Below, piece after piece: positions 55,433 to 60,758 of a stretch of DNA of 60,758 nt; positions within the stretch are counted from its first letter, which is position 1, and each line of letters starts with the position of its first letter. Under the pieces are notes generated by a model. It was given only the letters and a program-made list of their open reading frames with translations. It was not told the DNA's origin and did no database searches. The stretch is taken from positions 1 through 60,758 of the forward strand of contig MCFE01000538.1 in NCBI GenBank assembly GCA_002104905.1. The letters are read 5' to 3'. This DNA is from Basidiobolus meristosporus CBS 931.73. Taxonomy: Eukaryota; Basidiobolomycota; Basidiobolomycetes; Basidiobolales; Basidiobolaceae. The position numbers and the translations under genes were made by a program.

Positions 55433-56240
55433 ATGCAAGTCATATTTGACCCTTCATCTGTCACTGCTGTACCAATTTTACCTTGCCAGCCAGTTGATTC
55501 TTCTATATTGGCACCTGGCCATCTTTGTCACCTTGTGCAAACTGAGTCAGGTGAGTTTGTGACATCTTTAGGCTCACCTCAGCCTTATGAATATGGCATG
55601 CAGAGTGATAGCTCTGACAAAGAAGGTTCACTGATGGATTGTGAGCCTATCCCCCTAATAACAATACAATGCATGAGCCCAGTCAAATGTCAATATGCAA
55701 TGAGACAACACCTGTTGAAACAAATGCCAAGGATACTTTATGGAGCTAAGTGAGCCCAGTAATCCATCCACTGGTGAATGATGTAATGTTGTGGCTAGAG
55801 AAGTGGTGCATCTCCACTAATATCAGTAATGGGGGCTTTGAGGATTTGCTACTACTTCTTGCCAAAATCATTCCGGGATGCAACTTACCATTTACATGGT
55901 ACAAGTGGACTACTGAAATGCGGCTGGCAACATATGATCTAGAGACTGTCCTGATTCCAGCATGTGTTAACAGTTACATGGCATTCATAGCCAAAAATGC
56001 TACCATTGCAATGTGTTCAAATTGTCAGGAATCCACCACCATTGAGGGATAACATTGTTCACACTCCAGATATATTCTGGTAATACCCCATCTGAGGAAG
56101 CTAATGCAGTCCAACAAATATTGCAAAGCTATACAGTACCACACTCAGTATCAATTAAGCGCAAACATACCCAATATATTAGATGGCAAACATTGCTAAC
56201 AGCTAAGAAGCAAGGGATACTTTGGAGGTATGTGTGACCA
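55433..56240 (+). pseudogene. transposase-like remnant, possibly Plavaka/CACTA type
   Basis: Three consecutive forward frames (55433-55753, 55750-56052, 56055-56237) appear to be pieces of one protein. The second reads VNDVMLWLEKWCISTNISNGGFEDLL and LPFTWYKWTTEM, then ends YMAFIAKNATIAMCSNCQES. That order, a conserved helix block, then LP.sWY, then a xCxNC-type motif, resembles the N-terminal part of Plavaka/CACTA-like transposases common in fungi. Stops between the frames make it a decayed copy. The family call is tentative. Confidence 0.4.
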
Positions 56241-56623
56241 TGCCTTTGCCTTAGTACTTGATGGAGTCTCATCAGACAAGCACTCTACCAGTAAATCTTG
56301 CTGGCCACTGATTCTCATTGATCCGGATCTGCCACCCATCTTACGGTATCAGATCAATAATCTGATGGTAGTATCACTGGTATCTGGGCTAAATCACCAT
56401 CAAACCTGGATAGCTACCTATATCCATTGCTGGATGAATTTTGTATGCTTTCCAGCGGGATAAGAGTAAATGGCCATCATATAAAGGTGCATATTATTAT
56501 TGCAATGATCACATGACATCCCTGGTCTCCAATTATCTAGCCAAATCAAATCAGTGAAGAAATCCCAGTTCTGTCTAGAAAGTTCTACTACATTCTAGCA
56601 GCTTCTTAAAAGCTCCAAGTCAA

Positions 56624-57027
56624 TGTTACACAATGGAACATTCTATGGAAGCTTCCCATTAGAGCTTATATATTCCTATGCCATATATAGTACCACATAT
56701 CACATGACCTAGTCACATGATCAGCTGACCCCTGACATATCTCCATGTGATACTCCAGTCTGTTCTTTAGTATATCCTATCTTGGCACACTTACTGTGCC
56801 TCACCCCAGTACCCCATCAGTATTAGCCAATATCTCTTGTCATCCATATTGCCAAAAAGTATATATAGTCCTATCCCCCCTTATGTATTCCTCAGTCTGA
56901 TAAACACAGGTCTTGAATAAACAGCCTTGCCTTGGAAACATGCCTTGCCTTGTTGATCCACACCTAAGTCCTTTCCTGGTCCTGCCTTGCCTAGCCCTAC
57001 TCTCCTGCCTTGTGTCTATTCCTAACA
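56624..57027 (+). mobile_element. probable solo LTR
   Basis: It starts TGTTAC and ends CCTAACA, giving TGTTA/TAACA ends, and contains a promoter-like AGTATATATAGTCC and a downstream AATAAA. No obvious target duplication flanks these ends, so the exact borders are uncertain. It lies just before the Gypsy 5' LTR. Confidence 0.45.
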
Positions 57028-57080
57028 ATTATCTGCATTGGAGATACCCCACCCATTAGCAAGATAGCAGGTTTTTCCGG

Positions 57081-58152
57081 TGTAGTGGGGTGACAGTGAC
57101 ACCCACTGACAGATGTGCTCATTCCCTTATTTTCTACTTCCCTATATCCCTACTACACTCATTTTAGTTTTATCCCATTTGTCTTACCCAATCAGTACTA
57201 TCCCATAAGCCGGTTGACTATCACACCTGCTTACCTTATTGCATAAGTTACCCCTCACTTTATGTAAGATTACTAGTTACAAGTGCTTCTATATTAGGCA
57301 AGTACCCGCGCCAGTACCCGTGACACATGATCAACCCGTGTCACCATCCCTACCATTTCCATACCATATATGGTATCCCCATGTTACACAGGTTTCAGAA
57401 TACTGATTCCTGATTGGTTGGATGTGCTGTGCCTCTTAGAACCTTCCGGCACCTACTTAGAACATTCTTAGGTCATTCTGATGTCATTAAGATTTCTATT
57501 GAACTCCGGAACCTTCTGGAACACCATGATTAGTAATCACTTAGCCAGTGAAGAAAAGTATATAAGGGAGGCTATCCCTCAACAATAAATCATCATCCCT
57601 TTTATCAATATACCAACTTGTTGATTAGTGTGATCACTGCTACCTGCTGCTACCTGAACTTCCAACCCCAGACCACAGGACACTCCCAGGAAACCGCGCT
57701 GACAGCCAACTGACCTTGGAGGCACTACTTGTGAGGAATACTCAGAGTAGGTATCTTTTATTATATTTGATTCTTTCCCAAGTTTGTTCTTGTACAGGCA
57801 AAGATACTTTTCTGTCTTTGTAACTATTGACCAAAGCTGCATTCTTATCAAGTCCCTGCTGGTGGAGTTTACAGTTGTTTTGACTTTGGAAGCTTTAGTA
57901 CATTGTCATCTCAAAGGACGCTGAACCCAGCACATACTTTTGTTAAGATGCCAACTAAGTTGGGGATTGTAGCTCAATAGTTTTCCCTTGACAAGCTTGT
58001 GGCTTTATTCCCCTTCACATTAGATTAGAGACAGAACCCAAGTATTCCTAGCAAGCTTTTGCCAGAGGTTATCGCACCCAGTGAACACCCCACACACAAA
58101 ACACTTGAGAAGTGTTGGACGTATCTCTCCCTTGGACTTATACACCACCACA
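57081..58152 (+). mobile_element. 5' LTR of a Ty3/Gypsy retrotransposon
   Basis: About 1,070 bases with short inverted ends TGTAGTGG...CCACCACA. Inside are a TATA-like AGTATATAAGG (near 57557) and an AATAAA (near 57584). The primer-binding site follows within a few bases and then the coding frame. The truncated fragment at 52,941 confirms the left border. Confidence 0.82.
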
Positions 58153-58156
58153 AAAT

Positions 58157-58173
58157 TGGCACCCAACGTGGGG
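58157..58173 (+). promoter_or_regulatory. retrotransposon primer-binding site
   Basis: TGGCACCCAACGTGGGG starts with the TGG complementary to a tRNA CCA end and lies four bases after the LTR. It differs by one base from the known lysine-tRNA type site (TGGCGCCCAACGTGGGG), so a lysine tRNA primer is inferred. Confidence 0.75.
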
Positions 58174-58292
58174 GGTTCATACAAGCTCCCTAGGACCCAA
58201 CAAGATTTACCTGAAGATTTGAGCTGTTATCCACCTATTGAAAAGAGACTACCGATATTACAAAGATTACAACACCAACCTACCTGCCCAAC

Positions 58293-60758
58293 ATGAACTC
58301 TATGCCATTACCACTCTCACATGGAGCCCCACAGTTTGATGGAAAGAATGTGGAAAGCTTCATATTCAAATGGGAGAAGCTCTGCAAGATGTGCAGTCTA
58401 TCTGAGCAAGAAATGGCTGAAGACTTCCCCTACTACTGCACCGATGATATTACCACTAAGCTTCTCAGACAAGGAGACATTCTCACTGACTGGGCCTTAA
58501 TGAAGACCTACCTACAGACTGAGTATGGTAGACCCCAGATATACTATGGAATTGAAGATCTCAGGCACTTTGGAAGAACTGGACTTTCCAAGCTACCACT
58601 TGAAGAGTTCATTCAACAGTATGAAGATATGGCCAAGCCACTCCTAGAGTCCCAGGCTATAACTGAGTTTACCATGACACTTTACCTTGCACAAGGGCTT
58701 CCCCAGGACTTGGCAAGGAAAGTTGACTTACATGCTGCCAAGGATGACAAGTCTGGCATTCCTTGCTTTGCAGAGATGAAACGTGTTCTCCTAGAGGCAA
58801 AGCAAACTTCTACCTTTATGAGACTCCTGACATCTAATCTGCCAGACCAGTCAACCAAGGAGCCAAGGAGTGCTGCTGCTGACAATCAGACCTACACTAC
58901 CGACAGAATTGACCAACTTGCTGAACAGTTACAAAAGCTAGCCCTCAAGATTAATGGCTCAGCTGAGGTTCCTACTGAGGGACAAAGACCTTTGCCCAGG
59001 CACTGCATCTGGTGTGACTCTACTCAGCATGCCAGACGAGAATGCTCAGAGCTTAGTCAGCTACTCAGAGAAGGAGCAGTACAGTTTGATGCTGATGGAA
59101 TGCTTGCTGACAAGGAAGGAAGGAGGATTCCCACTAATTTCCGAAGAGGAGGGATGAGAGCCCTTTTCCAGAAATCTGACTCAGCAACCAGAAAGATTAC
59201 TGTTGATGCCCCTATTGGGACCCATAAAGTGAGTCCAAGCAGCTCTGACAACAGACAATATGAAGTTGATGCCTTTGCTACCAAAAGACACCTCCCTGAA
59301 GAACCTGCCAAACCCATCCTTAGAAGACCACGATTTGAAGAACCTGAAGTTGTTATTGACAGGAGGCCTAGTATGCTGCCCACCCAAGATCCATTGCCTC
59401 ACTTTCAGATGACCTCAAAGATAGCAAGCTACTCAAGCCCTCAACTGATTACTGAGAAGCTGCTGAAGCAGAACCTCACTTTGTCGGTTGGAGAAATCAT
59501 GAGTGTATCCCCATCTGTTAGGAAGACCTTTGATGAGCAGCTTAGAACAAGACGACAAGCTGTTGAACATATGGACACCCATATTATTCACACAAACCAT
59601 GAAGACCACCAAAAAGATGACAACACTACTGAGTATAAGACCTTTTACTCAGTTGCAACTGCTGTGGTGAAAGGATATATATATGATGACCCTGTTGACT
59701 GCCATATTGACAGTGGCTCAGAGATTTGTGTTATGCCGCTAGACTTCTGGAAGACACTTAGAAACAAGGAGCTACTGCCTGTTGATAGAGATATTGGATG
59801 GAACATGACTGATGCAAACTCAGGATCTAGTCCACTCTACGGTGTAGTGCACAAGTTCCCTATTGAGGTACAAGGAATCAAGGTCTGGCTTCCCCTCTTC
59901 ATCTGCCAGAAGGCAAACTTTGACCTTCTGCTAGGTAGACCATGGGAAACCAGTACTAAGGCTACAACTACCAACTATTCCAATGGGTCAGTATGGTACA
60001 CCATACAAGGATCCAATCCAGGACTACAGTCAACCTTCTGTGGTGTAACACCCAACAATAAGAGGACACATACTGCTTGCCAGAAGACACATCTTGTTAT
60101 GGAAGAAGATGAAGAGCCTGACAATATACACCCCAACATTTGGAGCTGCTCATTAGGTATACAGGAGCAAACAGCTATGGTTCAAACAAAATACAAGACA
60201 GTAGAACAGAAGATTAGACCATCACTTACACCTTTGACTGATGGATCCCGACCTGCTGATTACATTAGACCACCAGAAGAAACACCAGATGATACACGAC
60301 TTACACCTGAGAGACTTAAGCAACTTATCATTGGTGATGGAAACCTTACACCAGAGGAGATACTATTATTTAAGGAGACCTTGAAAAGGCATGATAAGGT
60401 CTTCTCATATAATGACAAGGAGATGGGACTCTTAAAGACATCGGTTGAAAAACCCATCAAGATTCATACAGTGCCCCACACACCCTGGTCATTTAAGCCT
60501 TACCCACTGCCCAGAGGACTCCAAGCTGATGTGCATGACCTACTTAAGAAGAAGATAGAAGCTGGTATCCTAGAACCTTGCCATGGGCCCTATGCTAACA
60601 GATGGTTTGTAACCAAAAAGAAGAATGGAAAGCTCCGATTCATTCAAGACATGCAACCTGCAAATGCTGTCACTATCAGAGATGCTGCTATACCTCCATC
60701 TATTGATGACTTTGCAGAAAGCTTTAGTGGCCACTCCATCTACTCAACATACGATCTC
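58293..60758 (+). CDS. Ty3/Gypsy gag-protease-reverse transcriptase polyprotein, 5' part
   Basis: One uninterrupted frame from ATG 58293 to the window end (822 codons, truncated by the edge). The Gag part comes first and has a zinc knuckle CIWCDSTQHARREC (CX2CX4HX4C) at about 59004-59045. The protease active site is CHIDSGSEICVM at about 59700-59730, with the second conserved block LLLGRPWETS. Reverse transcriptase begins near 60480: KPYPLPRGLQADVHDLL, EAGILEPCHGPYANRW, GKLRFIQDMQPANAVTIRD and YSTYDL, the Gypsy pattern. Gag and Pol share one frame, with no frameshift or stop between them. With an intact LTR, this copy looks recent and possibly complete. RNase H, integrase and the 3' LTR must lie beyond the window. 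Confidence 0.93.
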   Translation, partial: MNSMPLPLSHGAPQFDGKNVESFIFKWEKLCKMCSLSEQEMAEDFPYYCTDDITTKLLRQGDILTDWALMKTYLQTEYGRPQIYYGIEDLRHFGRTGLSKLPLEEFIQQYEDMAKPLLESQAITEFTMTLYLAQGLPQDLARKVDLHAAKDDKSGIPCFAEMKRVLLEAKQTSTFMRLLTSNLPDQSTKEPRSAAADNQTYTTDRIDQLAEQLQKLALKINGSAEVPTEGQRPLPRHCIWCDSTQHARRECSELSQLLREGAVQFDADGMLADKEGRRIPTNFRRGGMRALFQKSDSATRKITVDAPIGTHKVSPSSSDNRQYEVDAFATKRHLPEEPAKPILRRPRFEEPEVVIDRRPSMLPTQDPLPHFQMTSKIASYSSPQLITEKLLKQNLTLSVGEIMSVSPSVRKTFDEQLRTRRQAVEHMDTHIIHTNHEDHQKDDNTTEYKTFYSVATAVVKGYIYDDPVDCHIDSGSEICVMPLDFWKTLRNKELLPVDRDIGWNMTDANSGSSPLYGVVHKFPIEVQGIKVWLPLFICQKANFDLLLGRPWETSTKATTTNYSNGSVWYTIQGSNPGLQSTFCGVTPNNKRTHTACQKTHLVMEEDEEPDNIHPNIWSCSLGIQEQTAMVQTKYKTVEQKIRPSLTPLTDGSRPADYIRPPEETPDDTRLTPERLKQLIIGDGNLTPEEILLFKETLKRHDKVFSYNDKEMGLLKTSVEKPIKIHTVPHTPWSFKPYPLPRGLQADVHDLLKKKIEAGILEPCHGPYANRWFVTKKKNGKLRFIQDMQPANAVTIRDAAIPPSIDDFAESFSGHSIYSTYDL

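Overview
This is nuclear DNA of an early-diverging, intron-rich fungus. It is eukaryotic because most genes are split by 45-120 base GT-AG introns with CTAAC/CTGAC-like branch sites. It is fungal because it carries a Sho1 osmosensor end, an AreA-type GATA factor, an Ecl1-type zinc protein, a GT34 glycosyltransferase, a Bni1/SepA-like formin and the fungal-style siroheme synthase. Two introns match the U12 (minor-spliceosome) consensus almost perfectly, and one gene encodes APH-1, a gamma-secretase subunit. Both are features of animals, plants and some basal fungi and are lost from yeasts and moulds (Dikarya), so a Mucoromycota or Zoopagomycota-type lineage is likely. The species cannot be named from the sequence.

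Bases 1-48,000 are a compact housekeeping region. In order: 3' end of SHO1 (+); an unknown four-exon gene (-); 6-phosphogluconolactonase (+); OHCU decarboxylase of urate breakdown (-); a calmodulin-like protein (+); a lipid-droplet hydrolase with a U12 AT-AC intron (+); APH-1 (+); a voltage-sensor-like membrane protein (+); a diaphanous-type formin (+); TIM9 (-); a small disordered protein (+); fused MET8-MET1 siroheme synthase (+); a second disordered protein (-); a GT34 glycosyltransferase (+); mitochondrial ribosomal protein mL41 (+); a TMEM170-type membrane protein (+); an Ecl1-like protein (+); DNA ligase IV with 27 exons including a U12 GT-AG intron (+); a short/branched-chain acyl-CoA dehydrogenase (-); a glutamate/cysteine-sulfinate-type decarboxylase (-); FAD synthase (-); a two-finger GATA factor (-); and an mtRF-R/Rso55-type GGQ protein (-). 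Exon models were joined by hand. For every split gene modelled from start to stop, the summed exon length is a multiple of three.

The genes do not form a pathway cluster. Several serve mitochondria (TIM9, mL41, mtRF-R, acyl-CoA dehydrogenase). Others serve cofactor supply (siroheme, FAD), the cytoskeleton, DNA end joining and nutrient regulation.

From about 48.5 kb the character changes to AT-rich, gene-poor repeat DNA. It holds two degenerate direct copies of an uncharacterised repeat family (about 49.9-52.9 and 53.4-55.4 kb), with a truncated LTR between them. After these come a remnant resembling a Plavaka/CACTA-type transposase, a probable solo LTR, and the 5' LTR, primer-binding site and open gag-protease-reverse transcriptase frame of a Ty3/Gypsy retrotransposon that runs off the window end.

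The most notable signals are the two minor-spliceosome introns and the fungal APH-1. Next are an apparent GT-GG intron in mL41, the voltage-sensor-only protein, the two-finger GATA factor with an AreA-type N-terminus, and the unknown repeat family with an internal 205-base tandem repeat.
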